In this document: one piece after another, positions 1-10,600 of the stretch
How positions within the stretch are numbered: the stretch's first letter is position 1
How the letters are laid out: the number at the start of each line of letters is the position of its first letter
Assembly: GCF_025766255.1 (NCBI RefSeq)
Contig: NW_026516699.1
Location: 62,001-126,000, forward strand
From: Zychaea mexicana
Taxonomy: Eukaryota > Mucoromycota > Mucoromycetes > Mucorales > Lichtheimiaceae
Reading direction: 5' to 3'
Length of the DNA: 64,000 nucleotides
The notes under the pieces: model-generated
What the model saw: the letters and a program-made list of their open reading frames with translations, nothing else
Told to the model about the DNA's origin: nothing
Database searches by the model: none
Position numbers and translations under genes: made by a program

Positions 1-296
1 ATCGTTCAAGTCCTGCGATTTTTGAGCCGCTTTACCCTTCTATAAACACATGAATAGAAAAATTAAAACAATTCATAAAAAAAGCCTCTTGTCAGTATTT
101 TCTCGCTCACATTTATCTTTCCGTCCTATACTTTGGTTGATGGTAGAAAGTAGGCTTTACCTTGTCGCCATTTTCGGTTACTGTCTTCTGTTTGACACGT
201 TCCACAATGAATCCTCGACCCCCTTTCGAAGCATGCCACTTCGACGGTCCCGGTGGTGACACTGGTCGAGACGAATTTTTTAGAAGAGGCTGTCAT
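1..296 (-). CDS. Left-edge gene, 5' exons only (partial, unrecognised)
   Basis: A probable protein gene runs leftward off the window. The first exon would span 296 to 161, with ATG at 296 and a GTAAAG donor after it. The second exon starts at 39 after an acceptor reading TTTATAG. Two frames compete. The ATG frame is open to the donor, but its phase meets a TAA just after the acceptor. The neighbouring frame reads through both exons and looks more protein-like (Pro/Ser-rich, then a segment with GGRGFIVERVK, then a Lys/Gln/Asp-rich stretch), but it has no ATG of its own. The two frames differ by one base in the six-T run near 276-281, so either a sequencing slip or a frameshift mutation would join them. 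A TATA-like GATATAAAA lies upstream on the minus strand near 402-410. I do not recognise the product. No tandem partner gene is visible. Confidence 0.4.
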
Positions 297-2457
297 TTGA
301 AATTTATGTTGGGATATCATACGTGAACACACTCTCAAAAGTATATAGAAAGGAGAAGCGAAAGAAATTCTTTTTTTATGCGCGCTGAAGGAGCGTCGAG
401 TTTTATATCAGATCACGTCATATTGAGCGGCAGAAAGAAGTGATTTAGATGTTTAGCACTTGTAAGGGTCCTTAGGGGTTGGGATGGGTATGTTCTCTGC
501 CAGAACCGGCCTGATACAAGTTTTTGATTGCAAGTCAAAAGAGATGGAGTTACTCATTGTTGTAGTACTGATTGAGGGAAGACGTAATTATCGTAGTATT
601 TAGCAAATATTGTGGATAAAAGACGTGCTTTATTTCACTGTCGATAACAGTACGATTGTGCGTAATTGATTGTTAAGTACTCCAGCTGCTGGTGCTAGAC
701 CATCTATGTAGCGCCCGTCTTGGCCTCCCTTTGGTTTGCAGCACTCACTGGTGCATGCTCAGCAACAATCGTTTGTCTGAAGAAACAGGAAACCACTATG
801 CTTCTGGGCTCCTGGTGCTTATGAAACTTCTGCTTTTTCTCTTTTCTCCTTTGTTCTTCGCTTTCGTTACCAAAAAACAGCAATTCAACTCGTTTCTCTG
901 TTTACAATCATTCTTTTACAGTCATTGCTCTCACTTGCAATGACCTTGTAACGGTGTACTCAGTTCTCGGTTCCCGAGCAAAGAGAATTGAAGCGGTTCC
1001 ATTTCGGTTCTTCCATGGAACTGACCCGTCAAGAACGGACGTGACCCGACTTTTGTCTCGGTTCCTCGGTTTTCGTGAGGATCCTTAGACCCTTGTTCCT
1101 CTCTACCTTTTGTGCTACACTGCAGTAGTAGCAATAACCAATCACATGCATATAGTATACGTCTTCTCTTACTAAATTCTTGTTTCATCCTTTACTGTTG
1201 TCAGTATAAAATAAACGAATCAGAATTAGTGCAGGAATTTTAACTATTGAGGGATGCACCGACAGTTCCGCTCCCACGCCCTATAATTGCTACGTTTTAT
1301 CGTCATCAATAACGTTTTCGACGAGCTTCATTGACTTTGTTGTACATCCCAACCCTAGCGAGACTGGCTTGCCACTTTCTACCTAAACACGTCTTCTCGG
1401 CAAGCGCTTTCCTACACTAGTATGGACATTATCAGCGTTATTATCGCCAGGCTTACAAAGCTTTTCTTCACATATCATTTTTGAGATATCCATAAAGCGA
1501 GTCAGTCCTATTGATTAGCACGTGAACAAGTGCTTTTACTGATGAATGACATCAATCTATTAAAATTGATCTCACAGTATGGATCCACAGAGCCTGTATA
1601 GGTAACACATGCCAGACTAGGATACTCTTCCGTCCTTTTGTTTTCCCTCGACTCCTTACCGAAACGGCCCGTCTTGCCTCCTTTCAAGGCTTAGAATATG
1701 TAATGCGAAACCCTAGTAGGCGTCTGTCACTACAACCTCGGCACCTTTGATGCCAAATTAGATCGAAGCGTTCTGACGCAATGCGGAACGGTAAATGGTG
1801 TAAGACTAGAGACAAAGATCCATATGCGGAAGACAAAACGCGTGAAACTAACTACGTATTCAAGTACATCCAGAATCTCAGATTACCGTTGGGGCCTTGG
1901 GCCGCCCTTACAGGATCTTGGATGGTCGTTTAAAGTATACACAAGGCTACAAGTGGCTACTGATGTGGGCTAATAGCAGCAGGAAGGCATACAGAAATCA
2001 CTGATGCTAGCAGCAAACTCACCGTGTACGCAAGCTTTCATATCTCTTCTTCACTGCCATGTATCTAATAAACGTTTCTCGTCTTTCATCGAAAATCGTG
2101 CCTCCATCCCATGGATATCTCGGTGTTACCTGAGTCCTCGACAATTCTAACAAGCTACATTATTCATCCAATGAGACCGTCTTCAATGTCGCACAGAAAA
2201 GGGGCTCACCAAATGAAAGCTCAATTGATCGACCCCTATTTGCATTCGAGATCAAACAAACAAGACACCAACAACCGCAATGACAACTAGGTGGATGTGT
2301 TTGATATGCATATTTTGTTGATGTTTAGAATTAAACCGAATTACATTTAGTGATAACAAAACAAGGAGGGCAAAAGATAAAAACTATACAGGGAGTAAGA
2401 GATGAAATGCAAGAAAGAGAATTAAGAAGAGCGAAAGAAGGAAAGAAAGACAACAGT
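297..2457. other. Gene-free stretch
   Basis: Only short overlapping ORFs without protein character are visible. A segment near 960-1090 repeats GGTTC-type words, and 1252-1275 reads like the end of a hAT-family element (GGGATGCACCGA), but no matching partner terminus was found. The last 120 bases are probably the 3' UTR of BUD23. Confidence 0.5.
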
Positions 2458-3562
2458 TCAGAACTTGACTTTGCGCTTTCTACCAGTGAACTTGGAGTCT
2501 CTTGCCACGGGCTTGTCACCACGTTCTCTAGCAACCTGTTTCTTATGCTGGATCCATTCCTTATTTTTAACCGATTTGCGCGACGAGTGTCTGCGTCTTC
2601 GCGACACCTCTCGACGATTCTCAAAGGCAACTGCCTTGGCGTCATCCGGATGCATTTCACCATCCTCACCCAATGCCTTGGGCATGGTGTTTCTGACACC
2701 GGTCTGTTGACCTGCAAACAAACACAAGTAGTATTTCTTGGCCTTTTTCGAGTTGGGATAATCGATCAACAAACCACCTTCGAAACCGCAACGCGTGGCC
2801 ACGTCAATGATAAGTTGGATCTGGTCATCGTTTTCTGGGTAAAATTGGAAAATGGCACGTGCGCCTTTACGTAAGGATGCATAGAGAGTAGAGAAGAATC
2901 GTTGTAAACGGGCTTTCGGTCGGTTGATTTGCTTGTCCGCATTGCAGAGCCATTGCAGGACGGATATACTGATGGCGCCATCAAAGACACCGGGACGGAA
3001 GCCAACACCCTGGCCTGCGTCTTGAAGGAAGAGATCACCTTCGGCATCGCGTTCCTGAGCCACGTCTGGATTGTGTTTTTTGTGATATGGTTAGCTTTTA
3101 CATTGACAACTTCCTCCTATACAATCATTGAAGCATACCCAACATCGACGGTGCAATGTCCATGCCGACCCAGGTATGGCCTTCCTCTTCGAGAATTTCG
3201 CCACTCAGACCAGATCCACAACCGACATCAAGCAAATAAGCTGGGCCTTCGGATAAATTTAACAGCTCCAATGCTCGATATGCCATTTCTGCCTGTATAG
3301 AAGCAATACGAGAGCTGTGCGCATAATCGTCGTTATTGTTAATATAACTCTAGTAGGCAAAGGTAAGAACAGCCCTGAGCTTTGGAAACTACGTACTTGT
3401 CGGTATACTTTCTTGCTTCTGTGTCACCGTAAAACTATTATTGTATTGCGAATCCAACTTGAGATTAGTTAAACAATTATAAATACAAAGTATATGGTAC
3501 AACTAGGGAGAACTACGATACGCTACAATTTCTGGCGGTGCAATGTGTTCCGGTCTTGACAT
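2458..3562 (-). CDS. BUD23: 18S rRNA (guanine-N7)-methyltransferase Bud23
   Basis: SAM-dependent methyltransferase that methylates a guanine (N7) of 18S rRNA and helps mature the small ribosomal subunit, acting with Trm112 in the nucleus (family knowledge). Four exons join in phase: 3562-3527, 3434-3397, 3314-3139 and 3065-2458, giving about 285 aa, the usual family length. The N-terminus reads [12 protein letters not shown] followed by [11 protein letters not shown], typical of the family. The SAM-binding motif [14 protein letters not shown] is in exon 3. Exon 4 holds [17 protein letters not shown], then the conserved basic C-terminal tail ending [13 protein letters not shown]. It diverges from the uS13m gene across about 220 bp, so two ribosome-related genes share a promoter region. 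Introns are 92, 82 and 73 nt. Identification is firm. Confidence 0.95.
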
Positions 3563-3782
3563 TATGTACTGATCTTTAAATGAAAAAAAAAAGAAGTTGC
3601 TTACAGTAAGTGCATGATTTTTAGTTGGCAGCCGACAAAAATTCGTGACTGATTCCTCTGCCATTTTCGTGGCTGAGATTTGGAGGGGGTGGGCACACAG
3701 TACAACTTTGACGGGTTGCGGGCCCTTGAAAAACATATTCAGCTCTAAGCTTCTTGTATATAATACATATAAAACACACAAC
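3563..3782. promoter_or_regulatory. Shared divergent promoter of BUD23 and uS13m
   Basis: The 220 bp between two start codons facing away from each other must hold both promoters. A TATA-like AACATATAAAAC-type motif is near 3762-3776, just before the uS13m ATG. Both genes serve ribosome production, so co-regulation is plausible but inferred. Confidence 0.5.
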
Positions 3783-4437
3783 ATGCTTCATTTACTTGGT
3801 GTCAATCTTCCCGACCGCAAACTTGTCAGGTACACATACATTGACACACTGTGAACAAAAACAGGGCACACACTTTAATAAATGAAACCTATAGTGTCAA
3901 AAGAAAGACAAAGTAACATTGTTACTCACTCACACACTTTTTTGATAAACAGCACAGCATTACAATACTTTTACGGCATTGGTGAACCTACTGCCGTCAA
4001 AGTATGCGAACAACTCAAGTTTTCTAAAACTCTCAAAGTGTCTGAATTGAACGAAGTGCAAATCAACGACTTGACCAACCAGCTGTCGTCCATGACGATC
4101 GAAACCGACTTGAAACGCCAAATTCGTGAACATGTTATGCATCATCGTAATATCAACAACTATATCGGCAAACGACACGCCATGAGCTTACCCGTCCGTG
4201 GTCAACGAACACGAAATAACGCAAAGACCGCTAAGAAGCAGAATGGTCGATGGGTCCAACGACGAGGTTTCAGCATGTGAGTGTTTTTTTTAGATAACCT
4301 GACTGTAATGTATACATGTGGTGTGAGTGTATAGAGCAGATGAAGTGTTGACCCTATTTCCTTTCTTTGTCCTGAATAGGTGGACCGAAGCACAAGCAAG
4401 CCCATTACAACGATTTATGGATAGATCGTTCTTTTAG
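3783..4437 (+). CDS. SWS2: Mitochondrial small-subunit ribosomal protein uS13m
   Basis: Mitochondrial counterpart of bacterial S13, a protein of the small-subunit head that contacts the decoding region and the inter-subunit bridge (family knowledge). Three exons join in phase: 3783-3829, 3953-4276 and 4380-4437, giving 142 aa. The start reads MLHLLGVNLPDRKLV, then ALQYFYGIG (the helix-hairpin-helix GIG motif of S13) right after the first splice. The C-terminal half has the family signature RHAMSLPVRGQRTRNNAKT. The last exon adds an 18-residue tail ending MDRSFF. An ATG at 3882 would skip the conserved N-terminus and lies inside intron 1, so 3783 is preferred. Introns are 123 and 103 nt. No separate targeting peptide precedes the S13 fold, as is common for this protein. 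Confidence 0.93.
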
Positions 4438-4717
4438 ATTATGCTCATTATTAAACGTCTCACTCTTCACCCTCACAAACAAGATCTGCTTTTTCCATAT
4501 CACGTGTAACAAAAACAATTGCAACCAATCCATAAAAAAAGCTAATGTAAAACATATAATATGCGTGTAGATTCTCATTGTATACAGTAAAAAAAAAGGT
4601 AGAACAAACTATGTTAAAATGTAGTGCGTGGTATGTCATATGTGTTGAATTGAGTTGTTAAAATTATACATTTGGGGGATGGTAGTGCAAAGTGGTATGA
4701 TTGGTATTTGTTCTCCT

Positions 4718-6259
4718 TTAATAAGTTAGCATCAGCGGCTCCGGTTTCGGTTCACACGACTATGTAGAGCAAAAGACAACAACGAGTTATCCGGTTATTA
4801 TACGAACTCTTGTGTGAGTATATTATTCCAAGGTTGTGCTCTTACCTCCCAGCCTTTCCCGTCATTCAGTAACGTCCAGTCGTAGATGCCATCATCAGTA
4901 GCACCTATCCGTTTCAGCGCCTTGTCAAATAAGCTTTCGCAAAAGTCGTAATCTGGTGCTTCATCAAACTTTAATTTTCGAACATAGTGCAGGAATATAC
5001 TAAACTCCACTGGATAAAGGGTTTTAAATATATGTAGGTGTTAGCATATGCATTTACTAGTCCTCTACCGATCCGCTGGGAAGTTTACCTGGATGATTGG
5101 CACACAGCTGAGCAATTGGTGTATGATGTTTGATTTCTTCAATCTTTTCATATTTCTTCTCTTCAGACGATGCTTTGACGCCTTGCCAAGGCAACGAGCC
5201 ACGTAATAAATAGAGTAACACATAGCCCATGGATTCTAGATCATCTCGGCGTGATTGCTCTATGTACACAGTAGTCCCAACTTAATAATGGGGGAAAAAG
5301 ATCACACGACGATATTGACCAAGTTTACCTCCGCCAGCATGTGCGTGTAGACTCATGTATCTTGCGGTACCCGATATACAACCGCGCTCCCGGAATGGGA
5401 TATGACACCCGGTCTGAGGATCTCGGTAAGGTTTGCTCATGCCGAAGTCAATCATGTAAATTTGCTTGGGATTGTTACATCCGGCACGACCAATTAAAAA
5501 ATTGTCTGGCTTGACGTCGCGATAGATCAGGCCAAGGTCATGCACCGTTTGTAATAAATGAAGCTTTTTATCCCACATATAGTCAATATCAGTTCATGAA
5601 TCGAAGAGCTTCTCTCACCGAAATATAGTAACTTACCATAGTTTTAGCAATCATGCAGACAGTTTTTGGTGAAAACTGTTTATCACACATCCTGAATAAG
5701 TCATCCAGATTGGGGCCCAACACATCCATCACTAGGATATTGTAACCATTCTCATGTCCAAAATAGTACGACGCAGGAAACCCAGCTATAAAACAGAATA
5801 AAGGTTTTAGCTCGTAACCGTGAGCTTATGTCACAACCATGGCTTATTTACTTTACGTGCTCCTGCCAACATTTCATAGATACGATGTTCTTCGCGCAGT
5901 TGTGGCATTCGCGCATGATCTGACTCAAACTTGATGGCAATGAGCTGATCGTTTTCGGTATTGACTCCTACATACATATTTGGTCGTCCTCTTTATGTTA
6001 AACCTCCTCTTTCTTCTCACAGAATAAAGGGCTCTTGAACATATATGAAGCAGCTCAGTGATTCACCTTCATGGATAACACCAAAGCTGCCAGCACCGAG
6101 TCGAGAGCCGACTTTGAAATGATCGCCATCAACGCTGTCCGGAATAGGTTGGGGTTGCTTTGGTGCGTGGTGAATGTGCATGTCAAAGTGGAAAGAGTGA
6201 CGACGGGGTTCCCTCGTGTTTTTCGTGTTGCTGTGGTTGTGGCTGTGGCTATTACCCAT
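4718..6259 (-). CDS. Casein kinase 1 family Ser/Thr protein kinase
   Basis: Exons 6259-6067, 5967-5857, 5785-5637, 5563-5329, 5259-5089 and 5009-4846, plus a probable seventh 4759-4718, join in phase (about 354 aa). After a His-rich N-terminus come the glycine loop [13 protein letters not shown], the VAIK-equivalent IAIKFESD, the catalytic loop [17 protein letters not shown] ([12 protein letters not shown]) and [21 protein letters not shown], diagnostic of the CK1 family (the gamma/YCK branch fits best; inference). The C-terminal end is uncertain. If the GTAAGA at 4845 is not used, the frame reads on to a stop at 4798. If spliced, a short Pro/Glu tail containing one Cys follows. Such kinases commonly act at membranes in morphogenesis and nutrient signalling. 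The gene converges on uS13m. Confidence 0.92.
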
Positions 6260-6783
6260 GTGGATGTGTGTATGCTATATACTATGACGGGACAACAGAG
6301 ACGAAGGAGAAAGTGGTATGCCCTTGGATACAGTCGTAGAGAGTAGGAAAATCACAGAGAGAGAGAGAGAGAAGAAAGCGAAAAATCCAGGGAGGACCCC
6401 AAGACTAAAAGAAAAAATGATCAGGCTCTTTTTTTTAATGTTAGATGTTTTACTATACGTACGTCGGAAACGGCCGTCAAAAAAAAAACCACAACTTACT
6501 GCTGTGATACCATCGCCGTCTTTTCGGTGATCTGCTTTGCTTTTGTACTCACTTGGCATATCACAAAACACACAGTCCGGTCCTGCGGAGCTTGTGTTTT
6601 TTTGCATATCATACGTGAATGCTGTGTGCTTTTTACCCAAAACAAGAGAAATATAACAAGTCGCAGTTGTATTTTTCGATGCCACCATAGAATCCCTGGA
6701 AGAATCTACCGGCTTGTGATTTCTCATAGGCATGGGAAATTTCAACTGACCCAAAAAAACCCCAAGCTTAAATAGAACCGCGT
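6260..6783. other. Casein kinase 1 upstream region
   Basis: Non-coding in appearance. It contains a (GA)n tract near 6356-6375 and several homopolymer runs, consistent with 5' UTR or promoter of the kinase gene. ORFs on either strand here lack protein character. Confidence 0.4.
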
Positions 6784-7330
6784 TTACCTGGGGGTTTTGC
6801 GTTTATTGATTGCTAATAGCACATCATATTGTATGACGGATGTACCATGGCAAAATATCAGATACCCAACGGCGGGCACTTGCTTATCATAATACTTCTT
6901 GTGCTGATCTGATCTTCGAAAAGTATCGGAGAAGGTTGCACCAGCACTTTCTTGCATCGATGCTATTTGCCTTCTACACAGCACCCCTCCTGTTACGATG
7001 ACGACAATGAAGTCATCAGCTCCCTCGCTTTTATGGATATCCACCTGCAACTCTATGAATGAGCCTGCAGACAGTAACATATGCCACATCATCATCATAA
7101 AGTATCATAGGACCTTTATGAGTACACCTAGCTTCCAGGATAAAACCAAATGGTACCATATGACATATAGACCAGTGGAGTTGTATCTTCTGTTTTCCAC
7201 AGTTGTAGACCTATTCTATTATACCTGACCAGTTCTTCGACAAGATATATCATAAGAAGCTTCTCTGTTGGATGCTTGACCGTTTTAGGACCCGCCTTAT
7301 TACTATCATAGCAACTTACCTGAACCTTTA
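6784..7330 (-). CDS. Unrecognised protein, at least two 3' exons
   Basis: Two minus-strand exons fit together. One runs from about 7330 to 7157, the other from 7064 to the TAA at 6784. The 92-nt intron between them has a GTACCA donor and a CTGCAG acceptor, and both sides are phase 1. The first exon reads as coding, with segments such as VKHPTEKLLMIYLVEEL and RYNRIGLQLWKTED. The second has SFIELQVDIHK, DDFIVVIVTGGVLC and SVIQYDVLLAINKRKTP before the stop. The 5' end is not resolved: an exon ending in phase 0 should lie upstream of 7330 but could not be chosen. I do not recognise the family. The mix of beta-strand-like hydrophobic stretches suggests a folded domain. A mobile-element-encoded protein is a possible alternative. 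Confidence 0.4.
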
Positions 7331-7974
7331 ATCACATTTTCTACCGACTATTTACTACATCGTAAGTCTATCTCATTGAGTTTTTGTTCCTACTATATAT
7401 GATGGAATTGCATTCATGACCAACAGCGTCACGGATTATAAATAATCATCTTATACGCCACTTTAGGGTAGTAAGCGAGTTGGATTCCAATAATTGTTGG
7501 TTGTTGACATTTCGAGAAACAAAGCCTATGCTTAACGAAGACTTTTTTCGTGACAGACTCAGTAGAAGCGATCACATTCTAGAAGAATGAATGAATAGAA
7601 GAAAGTGACTTGGTATGCAGATGATGACGATGTTAAGCATTCATTTGACAGGTATATGTAGCTAATTTGATAAGGGTTGGTATAAGAGTATGTTCCACTA
7701 TAACGGAGCTGTCGGCATATCCGACATAACGATGTATGATTCACCACGACTGTTCCACGGGAATTGGCTCTAACATGCAACAGCCAAAGAGAATTGCGGC
7801 TCTTAGACCCAGACCGTCAACCGACACATACATTGTCATTGGTTAATATCTCTGTTGTCTAGGGTGCCGCACCGCTTAAAAGTGAAATTTATGCAGAATT
7901 TGAGTGTAAACCCATGTCATCTGCACATTCACTCACGTCCCAGCTGACGCACCCCAAACAATGTAACACAGCCA
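7331..7974. other. Gene-free stretch
   Basis: It may contain the missing 5' exon or exons of the minus-strand gene at 6784-7330. Otherwise only short ORFs with no recognisable content. Confidence 0.35.
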
Positions 7975-7975
7975 T

Positions 7976-7986
7976 CCAATATAAAT
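7976..7986 (+). promoter_or_regulatory. CCAAT/TATA-like promoter element
   Basis: CCAAT directly overlaps TATAAAT, ending 46 bases before the ATG at 8033. The position suits the core promoter of the small gene downstream. Confidence 0.4.
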
Positions 7987-8032
7987 GCATGGGAGCCGCA
8001 CACAAAATGATTTACTCTCTTTATTTACAGTC

Positions 8033-8415
8033 ATGAACCAGAATATTATAAGCCAACAACAAGAAAGAAGTGCACACATGGAGCAATCTTCTTCATCGGT
8101 ATGTCAGTTATATTTTTTTGTACTCACCGAAGGTGCATCGATGCTTAGCATATGATTAACTTGAAATCATTTTAGCAACGAAGACCGTCCTTGTGGGACA
8201 AAATTACAGCAGGATACACCCACGCATCACAGGCCGATAACCAGGGAGTTAGGAAAGCAGATGCGCCTGGATTTGCACCTGTCGGTGCCAAGTTTGATGA
8301 TGGATTTGGCAGCTCTGCATTGTGGGAGACTACTTTGAACGGCCCTAAGCATGATCCTAGTCATCAGCGCGAACGAAATAGTCTTGGTGAAGATGCATTA
8401 AGACAAATGTCGTAA
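8033..8415 (+). CDS. Small hydrophilic protein, function unknown
   Basis: Two exons, 8033-8098 and 8176-8415, separated by a 77-nt intron with GTATGT and TTTTAG ends, encode about 102 aa. The N-terminus is Gln/Ser-rich. The second exon begins QRRPSLWDKITAGYTH, an amphipathic-looking segment, then a Gly/Ala/Asp-rich middle with APGFAPVGAKFDDGFGSSALW and a charged end. There is no signal peptide or membrane segment. A CCAAT/TATA-like element lies just upstream, and TTTATTTACAG immediately before the ATG could also be the acceptor of a 5' UTR intron. I do not recognise the family with certainty. Its composition resembles small soluble, partly disordered fungal proteins, some of which are stress- or conidiation-induced (weak inference). 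Confidence 0.6.
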
Positions 8416-8963
8416 AAATTCATTCTTCTACCCAGTTTTTTCTTCGATCCCGATCATGTAATTATTTTCGTCAAAACAAAAGCTAAAGAACGCACCCTTT
8501 TCCCTTCCAGTATCGCACAAAAAAAAGTGAATAAAAATTGATTACGGCTTTTTTATTAAAGCAGGGAAAGTTATGCAAGTTGCTCGCTAAGTTTAATTTG
8601 ATTGGCATGATAAACAGCTCAGTTATATGGTGCATTTCATCTGTAATCGCCAATAATTTCTTCCAAATTTGAGATCTATCTACTTTACCCTAAATCATTA
8701 TATTTCAAATCTATACTTTAATAAACACTTTTAGGCATGTAAAGAATAGTTATTGAAGTTTAGAAGTTGCAAAAAAAGTTTTAAAAAAAAGTTGATAGCT
8801 GTCAAAGATGGTCGGTCAAAGGCAATTTTCAGATATTTAGCAGGGAAGAATGCGATTTGAAACATGTTGCACAAGCGCGTCAGGGTTTTTACGGTCACGT
8901 GTGAATAGCTATCAGCCAATCATGTTCGAGATTTGCTTTCCCTCACTCTCTATACTGTTTTAC
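8416..8963. other. Gene-free stretch
   Basis: 3' flank of the small gene, then AT-rich DNA. Just before 8964 the sequence has a promoter-like CT-rich stretch. Confidence 0.4.
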
Positions 8964-9530
8964 CATGGCTCCCCAAAGTAAGCACCAAAAGGCTGCTTAG
9001 AAAAAGCAATGTCATGATAATGGTCGTATTATCGTCACTGGAACCACATTGAACGAGGCAATTCAAACAACAATGGAAGAGGAGACAATCCCTTATGATT
9101 GGGAGATTGTTTAGGCATATTCATAGGATATACCCAGGAAAGAAGCACTGGGATTAGTTAAAAGTTTTCTTCAAGAGAGTATTGCCATTCACTATTAACA
9201 CGTTACACATATTACCGAATAAAGAATCTGAATTTTAAAGTTGAAAATTGAAACAAAATGAAGTTTTGGCGATTACAGACGAAATGCACCATATAACAAA
9301 GAGTTATTAGTGCACACTAGTATTCCACTTCCGGCGGCAGACGATTTCAAGGTAGTGCTCAGTTAGAAACGATCTCCTTATGAAATGTTTCCTCCAATGG
9401 ACACAGTTTGCACTAAATTCGATATGCAACTTGATTTCGTGTGGGGTAATTCGCACTAGGGAGCTACTTCTGATGATGTCCAACTGACATCTGGATCTGT
9501 TATCTTATGCCAGCGGATAAGAGACCGATT
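8964..9530 (+). pseudogene. Decayed ORF with several in-frame stops
   Basis: From the ATG at 8964, in good initiation context (ACCATGG), the frame is protein-like but interrupted by TAG three times within about 170 bases (after KAA, after DWEIV and after AYS), then by TAA. Readable pieces include RIIVTGTTLNEAIQTTMEEE and KEALGLVKSFLQES. Further open pieces follow in another frame near 9310-9520 (for example ADDFKVVLS, then a TAG, then EMFPPMDTVC), with more TAG stops. The TAG bias could come from C-to-T changes in CAG codons. The parent protein is not recognised. A mobile-element gene is the likeliest source. Confidence 0.4.
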
Positions 9531-10600
9531 GGAAATTTTGACGTAAATTTCACATTATGAAGTTGATGCTATAAAGCAGTTGGAGTTGGATACGTACCAG
9601 CGTAAGTATTATGCTAGCCAGCTGTAAGGAGATGTGTTTTAGTATAAAATAAAGGCATCTTGAAATGCTGAATACTTGAAGCACTCTCTTTTTGGACATA
9701 CAAGCAAATGAAACTCTGTCCTCGCAGTATAATCGGAATCCTGTGGTGATACAATATACGTACTGATTGTTTCTTTCACGATGCCGGCCAGTATGGTGAA
9801 GCCACAGCAAAGCGATAAATTTTTCCCTTTTTATCTTTTTTATGCTTATATATACCGACACGTAGTTTATAGGACATCTTCGTTAGCATTAGCACTTTGG
9901 GGCAGAGACGATAAGGCTCTTGTCGGGCGTCATTATTGCTGGCATCGTAGCACAATCGATATAGTGCAACCATTTTCTTTCAACCCGTGACTAAATTTGT
10001 GAGTCAGATGTCAACTGTCAACGAAGAGAAAATGACCGTTGTGTACAGAGAGTTGATAATGGTAGCAATAGTAATACTCTATCGTCATTGCAGGAAAACA
10101 TGTGCTTGCAATGATATAAAAAGCAACTGTAGTAATTAGCAGCAACAGTGGGCCGATCTATCTCTGACGAGCCTGTAGAGTGGATGTACATGGTAATGTA
10201 AGCGTCTGCGAACTCTTTCTCCCTTTGTTTCTTCTCACGCGCCCATAAAAAATAAACATCGGAAAAACTAGGGCCGTTTGCACCGACATGGGGACCCAAG
10301 TCAGTGCAAGAAACAATGCGCTAATTGCTGCTACAACTTCCAAGGAGTATCAACGCAAAAGACTGACCCAAGCAGCGGTGTTAAAAATTTCGAGCAGTGG
10401 GTGAAACGCATAGATTTATTTTTGTTGCGTGTACGCGCACGCGCACCGTGTTCCTTTCTCTTCTTGCCGTATCATCGACGTGTTTTATACTTTATCATAC
10501 TTATAAAGACTCCTTTTTATATTGTAAATAACAATCCCCCCAGTTTATATATAACACAACCTCTCTCTCTTTAGGAGAACCGCCTCTCTCTACTCACTCA
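9531..10600. other. RdRP upstream region, no gene seen
   Basis: No convincing coding frame. The last 150 bases before the RdRP ATG are pyrimidine-rich (CTCTCTCTCTTT near 10560) and likely hold its promoter and 5' UTR. Confidence 0.45.

Noticed and set aside
1..26. TTCAAGTC-like tRNA B box at the window edge
   Set aside because: The flanking bases cannot form the T-arm stem, and no other tRNA arms can be seen.
1245..1350. hAT-like terminus GGGATGCACCGA and GGGATGTAC-like reverse copy
   Set aside because: The two ends match over only a few bases and no target duplication or subterminal symmetry was found.
2350..2874. 174-codon plus-strand ORF
   Set aside because: It is the antisense shadow of the BUD23 last exon, which has clear family motifs.
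3882..3950. ATG at 3882 as the start of uS13m
   Set aside because: It lies inside an intron; the upstream exon at 3783 supplies the conserved S13 N-terminus.
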